This document shows, one piece after another, positions 35,126 to 44,841 of a stretch of DNA of 64,000 nucleotides; positions within the stretch are counted from its first letter, which is position 1, and every line of letters starts with the position of its first letter. The stretch is from Paralcaligenes ureilyticus (GTDB lineage Bacteria > Pseudomonadota > Gammaproteobacteria > Burkholderiales > Burkholderiaceae_B), in contig NZ_SMAJ01000012.1 in the NCBI RefSeq assembly GCF_004346225.1, positions 62,001 to 126,000 on the forward strand, written 5' to 3'. The notes beneath the pieces were generated by a model that had not been told where the DNA came from, searched no databases, and saw nothing but the letters and a program-made list of their open reading frames with translations. Both the position numbers and the translations under genes were made by a program.

Positions 35126-35204
35126 TGCCACCCACAAGGGGTGGCGCTACAGGGGTGGCGCCACAGGGGTAGCGCGACGAGGGTGTTACGAGGGGCGGCG
35201 CTAT
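35126..35204. repeat. REP hairpin followed by tandem copies of its own 3' arm
   Basis: A CCACCC-flavour REP (35126-35151) whose distal part AGGGGTGGCGCTAC (35137-35150) is repeated as 14-bp units at 35151-35164 and 35165-35178, then as decayed units to 35204. The sequence before it (35108-35125) matches that before the REP at 22343. Confidence 0.78.
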
Positions 35205-35216
35205 AAAAACGTGACG

Positions 35217-35957
35217 CTACGAAGCAGCGACCTCTTCTTCCCCCAGGTACGCAGCGCGCACCTTTGGGTTGTCCAGCAACTGCGCCGATAGCCCCTCGAG
35301 AATGATCTCACCCGACTCCATAACATAGCCGCGATGACTGGTTTGAAGCGCCAGTTTCGCATTTTGCTCTATCAGCAAAATCGTCACGCCCTCCGCGGCA
35401 ATCGTGCGCACCACTTCAAAAATCTTCTCAACCATCAACGGCGCCAAGCCCATCGACGGCTCATCGAGCAACAACAAGCGAGGCCGGGAGATCATTGCCC
35501 GCCCTATTGCCAGCATTTGCTGCTCCCCACCCGAAAGAGTTCCCGCCGACTGCCTGCGGCGCTCGGCCAAACGCGGAAACAACGCAAATACCTGCTCGGT
35601 GTCTTGCCGCACGGCATTCAGATCGCGGCGGCTATAGCCGCCCATCTCCAGATTCTCTTCAATAGTCAACTGGCCGAAAATACCCCGCCCCTCCGGCACC
35701 ATCACCAGACCCTGGCGCACCAGAGTAAAAGACGGCGCCCCGGTGATCGACCGCCCGTCGTAGCGAATATCGCCGCCGACCGTCGGCACCAAGCCGCAAA
35801 TGGCCCGCAGCGTCGTGCTCTTGCCCGCGCCATTGGCGCCGATCAGGCTAACCAGCTCGCCCTTGCCCACATGCAGGCTAATCGATCGCACCGCGCGTAT
35901 GCCGCCATACGCCACTTCCAGGCAGTCGAGCTCCAGCATATTTTCAGCCTGACTCAT
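35217..35957 (-). CDS. livF: Branched-chain amino acid ABC transporter ATP-binding protein LivF
   Basis: A 246-residue ATPase: Walker A GANGAGKST, signature LSGGEQQMLAIGRAM, Walker B LLLLDEPSMGLAP and the LivF-specific ILLIEQNAKLAL and GYVMESGEI. Last gene of the leftward liv operon, 52 bp after livG. Confidence 0.95.
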   Translation of the reverse strand: MSQAENMLELDCLEVAYGGIRAVRSISLHVGKGELVSLIGANGAGKSTTLRAICGLVPTVGGDIRYDGRSITGAPSFTLVRQGLVMVPEGRGIFGQLTIEENLEMGGYSRRDLNAVRQDTEQVFALFPRLAERRRQSAGTLSGGEQQMLAIGRAMISRPRLLLLDEPSMGLAPLMVEKIFEVVRTIAAEGVTILLIEQNAKLALQTSHRGYVMESGEIILEGLSAQLLDNPKVRAAYLGEEEVAAS

Positions 35958-36009
35958 CTTGCACTCCTCGATTCACGCCCATCCCATCCAAACACAATCC
36001 TCGGCTGGT

Positions 36010-36840
36010 TCATGCCGATACCCCCACCGCCACCTCGGCCGACCCGGCTCCAAGATACGCCTCGATGACCTTCGGGTTGCGCTGAACTTCGGCCGGCCGC
36101 CCTTCAGCCAGGACCTTGCCGTATTCCAGCACCAGGACCCGATTACACAAACCCATGACCAGCTTCATATCGTGCTCGATCAGCAATACCGTAACGCCGT
36201 CATTGCGGATTTTTTCAATCAAACGGCGCAGCACCACCGTCTCCGATGCGTTCATGCCCGCCGCCGGTTCATCCAGCGCAAGCAAGGTCGGATCGGTCGC
36301 CAATGCCCGCGCTATTTCAAGCCGGCGCTGATCGCCATAAGGCAGAGAACTGGCCACATCGTTCGCACGATGTGCGATACCCACATACTCCAGCAGTTCG
36401 TGCGCACGCTGTTCAACCGCCGCCTCTTCGCTGCGAGTGGATTTGTTGCGGGTGATCGCGCCCCAGACACCGGCGCGAGTACGAATATGGCGCCCTATCA
36501 TGACGTTTTCTATGGCACTCAAACTGCCAAACAAACGAATATTCTGGAACGTGCGGGCAATCCCGACAATAGCAATTTCGTGGGGTTTCAAGCGCGTAAG
36601 CTGATGGCCCATGAAATTGCAGGTTCCCGATTCGGGTACATACAGGCTGGTCAGCACATTGAACAAGGTCGTCTTGCCCGCCCCGTTGGGGCCGATCAAA
36701 CCATAGATATCGCCCTTGCAAATCGAGAAACTGACGTCAGACAAGGCCTGCAGACCGCCAAAGCGTTTGCTCAGCTTGCTGGCCACCAACAAAAGATCGG
36801 GCATGGACCGAGCGTCCTGATTAATGTTCGCCTGCGTCAT
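36010..36840 (-). CDS. livG: Branched-chain amino acid ABC transporter ATP-binding protein LivG
   Basis: A 276-residue ATPase. Walker A GPNGAGKTT, the LivG insert GIARTFQNIRLFGSLSAIENVMIGRH, signature SLPYGDQRRLEIARALA, Walker B LLALDEPAAGMN and LLIEHDMKLVMGLC are all characteristic. The ATG overlaps the livM stop by 4 nt. An internal ATG (MPDLLLVASKL) would give a shorter product without harming the domain. Confidence 0.95.
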   Translation of the reverse strand: MTQANINQDARSMPDLLLVASKLSKRFGGLQALSDVSFSICKGDIYGLIGPNGAGKTTLFNVLTSLYVPESGTCNFMGHQLTRLKPHEIAIVGIARTFQNIRLFGSLSAIENVMIGRHIRTRAGVWGAITRNKSTRSEEAAVEQRAHELLEYVGIAHRANDVASSLPYGDQRRLEIARALATDPTLLALDEPAAGMNASETVVLRRLIEKIRNDGVTVLLIEHDMKLVMGLCNRVLVLEYGKVLAEGRPAEVQRNPKVIEAYLGAGSAEVAVGVSA

Positions 36841-37931
36841 GCCTGGCCCTCCTTGTTGCGGTCAAGTTCACGGCGCCGCACGGCCGAGGGCCATAAACCG
36901 GCCGGCCGGTAGATCATCACGCACACCAGCGCCAGGCCGAACAACAGCATGCGTATACCGTCCGGGTCGAACATCACCGAGCCCAGCAGGTTCTGCTGCA
37001 AGGGAACCACCACTTCACGCAGAAATTCCGGGAAGACCGATAGCAAGACAGCGCCGAGGATAACGCCTGGAATATGGCCCATGCCGCCCAGCACGACCAT
37101 GCACAATACCGTTATTGATTCAGTCAGACTGAAGCTCTCCGGGCTGACAAAGCCCTGCATGGACGAAAACATGGCGCCGGCCACGCCGCCAAAGGTCGCG
37201 CCCATGGAAAAGGCCAGCAGCTTGATGTTGCGCGTGTTGATCCCCATCGCCTTGGCCGCGACCTCGTCTTCGCGTATGGCCTGCCAGGCGCGGCCGATGC
37301 GCGAATTCTGCAGGCGCACGCACATAATCACAATGATGATGACCAGCAAAAGCAGAAGGTAATAATATTTTTCCGGGCCTGTGATGCGAAAGCCCAGCAG
37401 CTCCTGCGTGCGCCCCAACGCCACGCCGCCCACCGAAAAGGAATCGATGCGATTGATCCCCTGCGGCCCGTTGGTGATATTGATGGGCGCGTCCAGATTA
37501 TTGATGAAAATGCGGATGATCTCGCCAAAGCCCAGGGTCACGATCGCCAGATAGTCGCCGCGCAGCTTCAACGTAGGCGCGCCCAGGATGACCCCGAAAA
37601 ATCCCGCCAGGCAAACGGCGGCCGGCAGGATCACCCAAAAGGGATAATGCAGATTGAAATGCGGCGACGCCAGCAGCGCCCAAACATAAGCGCCCACGGC
37701 ATAAAAAGCGATATAGCCCAGGTCGAGCAGGCCGGCAAAACCCACCACAATATTCAAGCCCAGCGCCAGCATGACATACAGCAGCGCAAAATCGATCGTG
37801 CGCACCCAGCTTTGCCCGGCCATGCCCAGCACAAAGGGCAACACGGCCAGCACCGCGGCAAAGAGCGCGATGCCGAACCAGACCTTGGGTGTTGCGCCCT
37901 GTTGCGAACTTGCGGAAGAATTGTTCATCAT
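36837..37931 (-). CDS. livM: Branched-chain amino acid ABC transporter permease LivM
   Basis: A 364-residue permease with about nine or ten hydrophobic segments. Family marks: LNIVVGFAGLLDLGYIAFYAVGAYVWALL, GAPTLKLRGDYLAIVTLGFGEIIR, and the EAA-like AWQAIREDEVAAKAMGIN. The length and the insert with ITNGPQGI match LivM rather than LivH. It overlaps both neighbours by 4 nt. Confidence 0.95.
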   Translation of the reverse strand: MMNNSSASSQQGATPKVWFGIALFAAVLAVLPFVLGMAGQSWVRTIDFALLYVMLALGLNIVVGFAGLLDLGYIAFYAVGAYVWALLASPHFNLHYPFWVILPAAVCLAGFFGVILGAPTLKLRGDYLAIVTLGFGEIIRIFINNLDAPINITNGPQGINRIDSFSVGGVALGRTQELLGFRITGPEKYYYLLLLLVIIIVIMCVRLQNSRIGRAWQAIREDEVAAKAMGINTRNIKLLAFSMGATFGGVAGAMFSSMQGFVSPESFSLTESITVLCMVVLGGMGHIPGVILGAVLLSVFPEFLREVVVPLQQNLLGSVMFDPDGIRMLLFGLALVCVMIYRPAGLWPSAVRRRELDRNKEGQA

Positions 37932-38860
37932 GCGCGGTCTCCCACCCGCTCACCGAGCAAGCCCGACGGACGAAAAACCAGGGCCAGGATCAAAACAATA
38001 AAAGCGAATACATCCTGATAGTTGCTGCCGAACACACCGTGGGTCAGGTCGCCGATATAGCCGGCCCCCAGCGATTCGATAATCCCCAGAAGCAAGCCGC
38101 CCAACATGGCGCCGCCCAGATTGCCGATCCCACCCAGCACGGCCGCCGTAAAGGCCTTCAGACCCAACAAAAACCCCATGGTGTATTGCGCCACGCCATA
38201 ATAGGTGGTGACCATTACGCCGGCGACGGCGGCCAGTACCGAGCCTATGATAAAGGCCGCTGAAATGACCGTGTTGATATTCACGCCCATCAAGCCGGCC
38301 ACCTCGCGGTTTTGCGCCGTGGCCCGCATGGCCGTGCCCAGACGCGTGCGATGCACCACCAGCAGCAGGCCCGCCATGATCGCGACCGCCGACAAAATAA
38401 TGATCAGTTGCAAAGAGCTGATGCGTGCTCCGCCAACCTGATAGATCGCAGGCTTGATGATGTGCGGAAAGCTTAAATAGTTGCGACCCCAAACCATCAT
38501 GGCCAAGGTCTGAATAATGATGGATACCCCAATCGCGGAAATGAGCGGAGCCAGGCGCGGCGCACGCCGCAAGGGCCGATAGGCGAACCGTTCGGCAATC
38601 CAGCCCAGGGCCGCGCAGGCCGGAATGGCCAGGGCCAGAGAAGCGATGATGACCAGCCACGGCGACAGGCCGCCCGGATCGGCGCTGACCAGGGCAGTCA
38701 CCACCGTTGTGGCCACCATGGCGCCCACCATCACCACGTCGCCATGGGCAAAATTGATCAAGCCGATAATCCCGTAAACCATGGTGTAGCCGAGCGCCAC
38801 CAGGGCATACACACTGCCCACGGTCACCCCGTTGATTAGCTGCTGGAGAAGAATATCCAT
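37928..38860 (-). CDS. livH: Branched-chain amino acid ABC transporter permease LivH
   Basis: A 310-residue permease. It begins LLQQLINGVTVGSVYALVALGYTMVYGIIGLINFAHGDVVMVGA, the LivH hallmark, and carries MRATAQNREVAGLMGVN as the ATPase contact loop. It forms the channel with LivM. A 118-bp gap separates it from the binding-protein gene and contains a strong hairpin. Confidence 0.95.
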   Translation of the reverse strand: MDILLQQLINGVTVGSVYALVALGYTMVYGIIGLINFAHGDVVMVGAMVATTVVTALVSADPGGLSPWLVIIASLALAIPACAALGWIAERFAYRPLRRAPRLAPLISAIGVSIIIQTLAMMVWGRNYLSFPHIIKPAIYQVGGARISSLQLIIILSAVAIMAGLLLVVHRTRLGTAMRATAQNREVAGLMGVNINTVISAAFIIGSVLAAVAGVMVTTYYGVAQYTMGFLLGLKAFTAAVLGGIGNLGGAMLGGLLLGIIESLGAGYIGDLTHGVFGSNYQDVFAFIVLILALVFRPSGLLGERVGDRA

Positions 38861-38923
38861 GCTCTATAACCTGCACGCAGAGCCGGTCAGGCCGGCCGTG
38901 CGAGATTGAAATTGAAAGAATTC

Positions 38924-38967
38924 ACGCCGCTTGCGCAGTTGCCGTCGGCAAGCGGCACAAGCGGCGT
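38924..38967 (-). promoter_or_regulatory. Intercistronic hairpin between the binding-protein gene and livH
   Basis: A perfect 10-bp stem ACGCCGCTTG/CAAGCGGCGT with an inner TTGCCG/CGGCAA hairpin. No clean T tract follows. Such hairpins after a binding-protein gene usually protect its mRNA or partially terminate, giving more binding protein than permease. Confidence 0.6.
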
Positions 38968-38978
38968 CAGGGCAACAC

Positions 38979-40139
38979 TTACTTAGCCTGGCTAACCATG
39001 GTCTTGACCATTTCCCACTTGCCATTCTTGACTTCGTAGATCGTGACCGAAATTTCTTTCAGATCACCATTCTTGTCATAAGCAATGTGATCGCTGGTGG
39101 CGCCGCTGCGTTTCAATACAGCCAGCTTGGGCAGGTAAGCGGCGGGCTTGGCAGAGCCGGCTTCTTTCATGGCGGTAATCATGTTCCAAGCGCCGTCATA
39201 AGCGTAAGGAGCATAGACCCCCGGATCTTTCTTGAACTGGGCTTTGTAATCGGCCTCGAACTTCTCGCCCTTCGCCATGTTCTTCAAAGGCACGCCGGCC
39301 AACGAGGCAAACGTACCATTGGCCGCATCGCCGGCAAGCTTCAGGAAGGTATCGCTACGCGTCATCTCGCCTGACACCAGGGGAGCCTTCAAACCCAAAG
39401 TCGCCATCTGACGGCGCATCGGGCCAGACTGTGCATCCAGGCCGCCAAAGAAAATGGCATCCGGCTTCTTGGCCTTGATATTGGTCAGAATGGAAGTGAA
39501 ATCATTGGCCTTGTCAGTGGTGTATTCGCGTGCAATCACCTTGCCGCCCGCGGCCACAACCGCTTTGGCAACCTGATCGGCCAGACCCTGGCCGTAAGCG
39601 GTGCGATCATCGATCAGGGCAACCGTCTTGGCGCCCAGATCCTTGACCATGTATTCGCCATCGGCCGCGCCTTGCTGGGTGTCGCTGGTCATCATGCGAA
39701 AGGTCGTGTTGTAGCCTTGCGCCGTGTACTCAGGCGAAGTAGCCATGGCAATCTGGGGCAAGCCCGCGTCATGATAAACGCTGGATGCAGGAATGGAGGT
39801 GCCGGAATTGAAGTGACCCAGAACGCCATCGACTTTTTCGTCAACAATCTGCTGCGCCACTTGCACGGCGGTGCGCGGATCGGCCTGATCGTCACGCGTC
39901 ACAAGTTCGAACTTGGCCGTTTTGCCATCGAGCGTGATGCCTTGCTTGTTGGCTTCTTCGAGCGCCAGGGTCAGGCCATTTTTCATGTCCTCGCCGTAGT
40001 GCGACTGCGGGCCGGTAAGCGGCGCCGCGAAACCCAGTTTCACGGTTTCGGTACCGGCGGCGTGAGCCGGCCCGAACGCGAAACCGGCCAGCACAGCGGC
40101 TGAAGCGGCCAGAAGTTTAAATTTCCTGGTGGACTGCAT
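38979..40139 (-). CDS. Branched-chain amino acid ABC transporter substrate-binding protein
   Basis: A 386-residue periplasmic binding protein. The ATG at 40137-40139 has GGAGAGAG upstream and gives a clean signal peptide (MQSTRKFKLL..GPAHA-AG). Type I fold marks: VKLGFAAPLTGPQSHYGEDMKNGLTLALEEAN, LVTRDDQADPRTAVQVAQQ, and VDGVLGHFNSGTSIPAS for ligand contact. It is the LivK/LivJ equivalent, followed by livHMGF and preceded by putA 80 bp upstream on the same strand. The exact amino acid preference cannot be read. Confidence 0.93.
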   Translation of the reverse strand: MQSTRKFKLLAASAAVLAGFAFGPAHAAGTETVKLGFAAPLTGPQSHYGEDMKNGLTLALEEANKQGITLDGKTAKFELVTRDDQADPRTAVQVAQQIVDEKVDGVLGHFNSGTSIPASSVYHDAGLPQIAMATSPEYTAQGYNTTFRMMTSDTQQGAADGEYMVKDLGAKTVALIDDRTAYGQGLADQVAKAVVAAGGKVIAREYTTDKANDFTSILTNIKAKKPDAIFFGGLDAQSGPMRRQMATLGLKAPLVSGEMTRSDTFLKLAGDAANGTFASLAGVPLKNMAKGEKFEADYKAQFKKDPGVYAPYAYDGAWNMITAMKEAGSAKPAAYLPKLAVLKRSGATSDHIAYDKNGDLKEISVTIYEVKNGKWEMVKTMVSQAK

Positions 40140-40219
40140 GTGACTCTCTCCAATAATGCATGAGACCAAAATCGTCTCTTGTTGATTAATAAGCCGGATG
40201 CCGGCCTGTAAAAATGACA

Positions 40220-43200
40220 TCACCCCACCATCATCAGACTGGCATTGCCGCCTGCCGCAGTGGTATTGATGCTTACTGAAACTTCTCGCAAAAGCCGGTC
40301 CAGCACATAACGCCGACCCGTCAGGATTTCGTCGGAGTTCAGGCCTTGCACCGAAATAATGGGTCCGCTGCGCGCTGCGACCCGCTGATTGATCTCGCGC
40401 AAGGCGTCGCTGTCGCCTTCAAACAAGACGCTTTGATAATCGCCCTGCTCGATTTCACCATCGGGCACCATACGCAATTGCTTTTTCTGATCAGCGCCGA
40501 GCGTGGCGTAGAACGCCTTGCCCGCTGAATTATCCAGCAAGGACAAAGTATTGCCGGTCGACGCGCCCGCCTGGTATTGCACCTGCGCGCCCACTTCGGA
40601 GGCGGCAATGCACAGCACGCGGCCACGCGGCTTGAGATGATAAAAATTAGTCTCGCCGGTGGGACCTTGCAAAGTGATTTGGGTCTCGTGCGCGCCCTCA
40701 CCCACCTCGCAACCGGCCGGCAAACCACCCGCGGGCCGTTGCGCAAGCAAGCGCAACAGGTACAACGGGCCGCCCGCCTTGGGGCCCGTGCCCGACAGGC
40801 ATTCGCCGCCAAAGGGCTGCACCCCTACCACGGCACCCACAATATTCCGATTGACGTATACATTGCCCGCGCGTATGCGCCGGCTGACGCGCGCAATGGT
40901 TTCGTCGATGCGCGTATGCACACCAAAGGTCAGACCATAGCCTGTGGCGTTGATCTGGTCGATCAGGGAGTCCAGGTCGTTACGGGCGTAGCGCACAATA
41001 TGCAGCACCGGGCCGAACACCTCTTTTTTGAGCGCCGCCACGTCGCTGATTTCAATGAGCGTGGGCGCCACAAACGTGCCGTGCCGGCACGCCGCATCGA
41101 GGTCGAGCTGGTCGACTTTGTGACCCGCCTCACGCATCGCCTCAATATGAGTCTGGATGGCGGTTTGCGCTTGCGTGTCGATGACCGGCCCGACATCGAC
41201 GCTCAAGCGATCGGGATTACCCACGCGCAATTCGCGCATGGCGCCGCGCAACATGGTCAGCACGTGATCGGCGCAGTCCTCCTGCACGCACAAAACGCGC
41301 AGGGCCGAACAGCGCTGCCCGGCAGAATCAAAGGCCGAGGTCAGAACATCGAACACAACCTGCTCGGCCAAGGCCGAGGAGTCTACCACCATGGCATTTT
41401 GCCCACCGGTCTCGGCAATCAAGGGGATGGGATGACCCGCGTCATCGAGCCGCTGCGACAAGGTTCTGGAAATCAACTGGGCCACTTCGGTAGAACCGGT
41501 AAACATCACGCCACGCACCAGCGGGCTTGCCACGAGCGCTGCGCCTACCGTTTCGCCTTGCCCCGGCAAAAGCTGCACCGCACCGGCCGGCACGCCGGCG
41601 CGGCGCAAAATCGCCACGGCCTGAGCGGCAATCAGGCAAGTCTGCTCGGCGGGCTTGGCCAAAACCGGATTACCGGCGGCCAGCGCCGCCGCTACCTGGC
41701 CTGTGAAAATCGCCAGGGGAAAATTCCACGGACTGATGCACAACACCGGTCCCAAAGGACGGTAGGTGTCATTGGAAAACGTCGCCGTGATCCGGCTAGC
41801 GTAATAGCGCAGGAAATCAACCGCCTCGCGCACCTCGGAAATGGCGTTGGGCAGCGATTTACCGGCTTCGCGCACGATCAACCCCAGCAAAGGCTGCATT
41901 TCGTCTTCAAGCAATTGCGCGGCACGCATCAAACATTGCGCCCGCACGCTAACAGGAGTGGCCTGCCAGATAGGCGCCGCATGCTGCGCCTCGTCCAGAG
42001 CGGCCTGCACATCGGCCGCGCCGGCTTCCATTACAAAGCCTACGATGTCGCGACGATCGGCCGGATTGCGCACCGCGCGACCCAACGCCTGATCCCATTC
42101 ATAGTCGCGCCCGCCCACCATAGGCATCGCGCGCCACTGGGCCGCTCCATTGCCCAACAGGGCGGCCGACAGGGAACCCAGGCGCTGCTCATTGCTTAAA
42201 TCGAGGCCGGCCGAATTCGCCCGCGCATCGCTCGATCCATATAAATCGCGCGGCAAGGGAATCTTATCGTGCGGCGCACCCAGCGGCGAAATTCGCAAGG
42301 CCGCGGCCACCGGGTCGCCAATCAGAGACTCAACGGAAATTTCCGCGTCGCCTATCTGATTCACAAACGAGGTATTGGCGCCGTTTTCAAGCAGGCGGCG
42401 CACCAGATACGCGAGCAAAGTCTCATGCGTGCCCACCGGCGCATAAATGCGGCATGGGCGATTAAGCTTGCCCTGCGAGATCGGTCCGGTCACCTCTTCA
42501 TAGAGTGCCTCGCCCATGCCATGCAAGCACTGGAATTCGTATTGCCCGGGGTAATAATTCTGGCCAGCCAGGTGATAGATGGTTGCCATCGTGTGCGCGT
42601 TGTGCGTGGCAAACTGCGGATAAACGGCGACCGGGTCGGACAATAATTTGCGCGCGCAAGCCAGATAGGAGATGTCGGTATAGACCTTGCGCGTGAACAC
42701 GGGATAGCCCTCCAGGCCATCGACCTGCGCGCGCTTGATTTCCGAATCCCAATAAGCGCCCTTGACCAGGCGCACCATCAAACGATGCGAACTGCGTTTG
42801 GCCAGATCGATAACATAATCGATGACAAACGGCGCGCGCTTTTGATAAGCCTGGATGACAAAGCCGATACCATTCCAACTCGCCAGTTGCGGCTCGAAGC
42901 ACAGGGCCTCAAGCAAGTCCAGCGATATTTCCAGGCGATCCGCCTCCTCCGCGTCGATATTCAGACCGATGTCATAGCTGCGTGCGAGCAGCGCCAGAGC
43001 GATTATTCGCGGTAAAAGCTCGGCCATGACGCGCTCGCGCTGCGCCCGGCTGTAGCGCGGGTGCAGCGCCGATAGTTTGATCGAAATACCCGGGCCTTCG
43101 TAGATTCCACGGCCTTGCGACGCCTTGCCAATGGCATGTATGGCCTGCTCGTACGACGTGTAATAGCGGTTCGCATCGTCGGCCGTCGTAGCCGCTTCGC

Positions 43201-44041
43201 CCAACATATCGTAGGAATAACGGAAACCCTTGACCTCATGTTTGCGGCTATTGGCGATGGCGGCCGAAATCGTTTGCCCTGCGACGAACTGCTCGCCCAT
43301 CATGCGCATGGCGATGTTCACGCCTTTGCGTATCAATGGCTCTCCGCCCTTGCCTATCAGGCGTGTCAGTGCCTTGGACAAAGACTGTTCGCTATTGCTG
43401 CTGACGAGCTTGCCGGTCAGCATCAGGCCCCATGTGGCCGCGTTCACAAATAGCGAAGGCGACTCGCCCACGTGCGACTTCCAGTCTCCATGACTGATTT
43501 TGTCGCGAATCAGGGCGTCGCGCGTAGCCCGATCGGGAATGCGCAGCAAAGCCTCGGCCAGGCACATCAGCGCCACGCCCTCCTGGCTCGATAATGAAAA
43601 CTCCTGGATTAGCCCCTCTACCCCGCCCCCGCCGCGCTTGCTGCGCAAAGCGCCCACAAGGCGGCTGGCGAGCGCATGAACGCCGGCCGTGTGCAAACCG
43701 CGAGCCTGATCGGCCAGCATGGGCACGCACTCGGTTTCCGGCCGCCGATAGGCCGCCGTAATGGCGGCGCGCAGCACTGACTGAGGCTGCACGTCTTGCG
43801 CAAATTCGTAAAAAGGCAGCGGCCCCTCGGACACATGCGCCGGCTCGGCGGCACTGCTCGCGTCAGACGCGTTCAGATACGCGACCTCGGCCGGCAACTG
43901 TCCGCGTTCAATGGCCTCCACATACGACAGGATTGCCTGTTTATGCAGCCAATGCGGCGTACGCCCCAATTTTTCCGCGGCGTTCTTAAGCCGCTCGCGC
44001 AAAGCGTCATCGACTTTGACGCCCAGTGTCGTGCTTGCCAT
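40220..44041 (-). CDS. putA: Trifunctional PutA: regulator, proline dehydrogenase and pyrroline-5-carboxylate dehydrogenase
   Basis: A 1273-residue protein. The ATG at 44039-44041 starts MASTTLGVKVDDALRERLKNAAEKLGRTPHWL, a ribbon-helix-helix DNA-binding domain, so it also represses its own gene when proline is absent. The FAD proline dehydrogenase domain (about 150-560) contains ISIKLSALHPRYS, YDIGLNIDAEEADRLE and RLVKGAYWDSEIK. The aldehyde dehydrogenase domain (about 600-1100) has PWNFPLAIFTGQVAAALAAGN, GVMFTGSTEV and catalytic C911 in GQRCSAL. A C-terminal extension follows. It oxidises proline to glutamate at the inner membrane. Confidence 0.96.
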   Translation of the reverse strand: MASTTLGVKVDDALRERLKNAAEKLGRTPHWLHKQAILSYVEAIERGQLPAEVAYLNASDASSAAEPAHVSEGPLPFYEFAQDVQPQSVLRAAITAAYRRPETECVPMLADQARGLHTAGVHALASRLVGALRSKRGGGGVEGLIQEFSLSSQEGVALMCLAEALLRIPDRATRDALIRDKISHGDWKSHVGESPSLFVNAATWGLMLTGKLVSSNSEQSLSKALTRLIGKGGEPLIRKGVNIAMRMMGEQFVAGQTISAAIANSRKHEVKGFRYSYDMLGEAATTADDANRYYTSYEQAIHAIGKASQGRGIYEGPGISIKLSALHPRYSRAQRERVMAELLPRIIALALLARSYDIGLNIDAEEADRLEISLDLLEALCFEPQLASWNGIGFVIQAYQKRAPFVIDYVIDLAKRSSHRLMVRLVKGAYWDSEIKRAQVDGLEGYPVFTRKVYTDISYLACARKLLSDPVAVYPQFATHNAHTMATIYHLAGQNYYPGQYEFQCLHGMGEALYEEVTGPISQGKLNRPCRIYAPVGTHETLLAYLVRRLLENGANTSFVNQIGDAEISVESLIGDPVAAALRISPLGAPHDKIPLPRDLYGSSDARANSAGLDLSNEQRLGSLSAALLGNGAAQWRAMPMVGGRDYEWDQALGRAVRNPADRRDIVGFVMEAGAADVQAALDEAQHAAPIWQATPVSVRAQCLMRAAQLLEDEMQPLLGLIVREAGKSLPNAISEVREAVDFLRYYASRITATFSNDTYRPLGPVLCISPWNFPLAIFTGQVAAALAAGNPVLAKPAEQTCLIAAQAVAILRRAGVPAGAVQLLPGQGETVGAALVASPLVRGVMFTGSTEVAQLISRTLSQRLDDAGHPIPLIAETGGQNAMVVDSSALAEQVVFDVLTSAFDSAGQRCSALRVLCVQEDCADHVLTMLRGAMRELRVGNPDRLSVDVGPVIDTQAQTAIQTHIEAMREAGHKVDQLDLDAACRHGTFVAPTLIEISDVAALKKEVFGPVLHIVRYARNDLDSLIDQINATGYGLTFGVHTRIDETIARVSRRIRAGNVYVNRNIVGAVVGVQPFGGECLSGTGPKAGGPLYLLRLLAQRPAGGLPAGCEVGEGAHETQITLQGPTGETNFYHLKPRGRVLCIAASEVGAQVQYQAGASTGNTLSLLDNSAGKAFYATLGADQKKQLRMVPDGEIEQGDYQSVLFEGDSDALREINQRVAARSGPIISVQGLNSDEILTGRRYVLDRLLREVSVSINTTAAGGNASLMMVG

Positions 44042-44184
44042 CTTAGTATTCCCATTGCACTGCGGCGCACCCATAGAGGTTGCAACACGCCTGTGAGCAG
44101 CTATTCTGCATAATGAGGTGGAATACTAAACGGGTTGCAACTATTTCAAAATTAAGGTTAACCCTATAGCCCATAACAGCTGTT

Positions 44185-44820
44185 TTAGGTGCAACCTTTT
44201 AGGTGCACCGTCGAATCCGGGCGTATGGCCTTATGCGATAACTGGGCCGCAATCACACCGGCCAGCGCATGCAGGGCCTTCTGGTGGCTTTGAACCAGCG
44301 CGGCAATACCGGGCCCCGCAGACACATCCACTCGAGCCTGGCAAATCAGGGACGTCCGTTTGGGCTGGTTAACCGGTGTCAAGCGCCAGCTCGCATCAAT
44401 GACCACCCCTTGCTGATAGATGGAATCAAAACGGTGGACGATAACGCTGATCTTCCATAACGCTTGAGTTTTGAGCGCCACGCCGGCCGGCACATCCAGC
44501 ACGCCGAGCCGTTGCGACAAATCGTAGGCCAGCGCCTGGCGGATTTCACTACCCAGCGGCGCCGCCCACAACGAGTTGTTCAAAGGCGTCAGCGCCACGC
44601 TGTCGGGCGACCCAATAACGATTTGCGGCCGGTCGACCTGGGCGGGAACCGTTACTGCCTGGACACTGATGGCGTATGCGGGCGGAATCGGGGCGGTGCG
44701 AACAGTGCCCGATGGCGCCGCTTCCGGCAACAGCGTGTAGTAATGGCTGACAGGAGATGCACAGCCCGCTGCCAGCAGCAACGCACTTAACATCGGCATC
44801 AACTTGAAAACGCGCATCAT
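44185..44820 (-). CDS. pqiC: PqiC-like outer-membrane lipoprotein (ABC-type transport auxiliary)
   Basis: A 211-residue lipoprotein with the lipobox LLAAGC near residue 19. The mature start SHYYTLLP and the later LGSEIRQALAYDLSQRL are typical of the YmbA/PqiC auxiliary family. It should sit at the inner face of the outer membrane as the receiving end of the PqiB tunnel for lipids. It is the third gene of pqiABC, 21 bp after pqiB. Two adjacent ATG codons (44820, 44817) are both possible starts. Confidence 0.85.
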   Translation of the reverse strand: MMRVFKLMPMLSALLLAAGCASPVSHYYTLLPEAAPSGTVRTAPIPPAYAISVQAVTVPAQVDRPQIVIGSPDSVALTPLNNSLWAAPLGSEIRQALAYDLSQRLGVLDVPAGVALKTQALWKISVIVHRFDSIYQQGVVIDASWRLTPVNQPKRTSLICQARVDVSAGPGIAALVQSHQKALHALAGVIAAQLSHKAIRPDSTVHLKGCT

Positions 44821-44841
44821 GACTCCTCGGGATCCCGGCTG

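Noticed and set aside
40577-42199. 540-codon plus-strand open frame opposite putA
   Set aside because: It is an antisense shadow in high-GC DNA; the minus strand encodes a full-length PutA with all domains. The same applies to long frames opposite ileS (30342-31778) and the rsmB-like gene (26286-27713).
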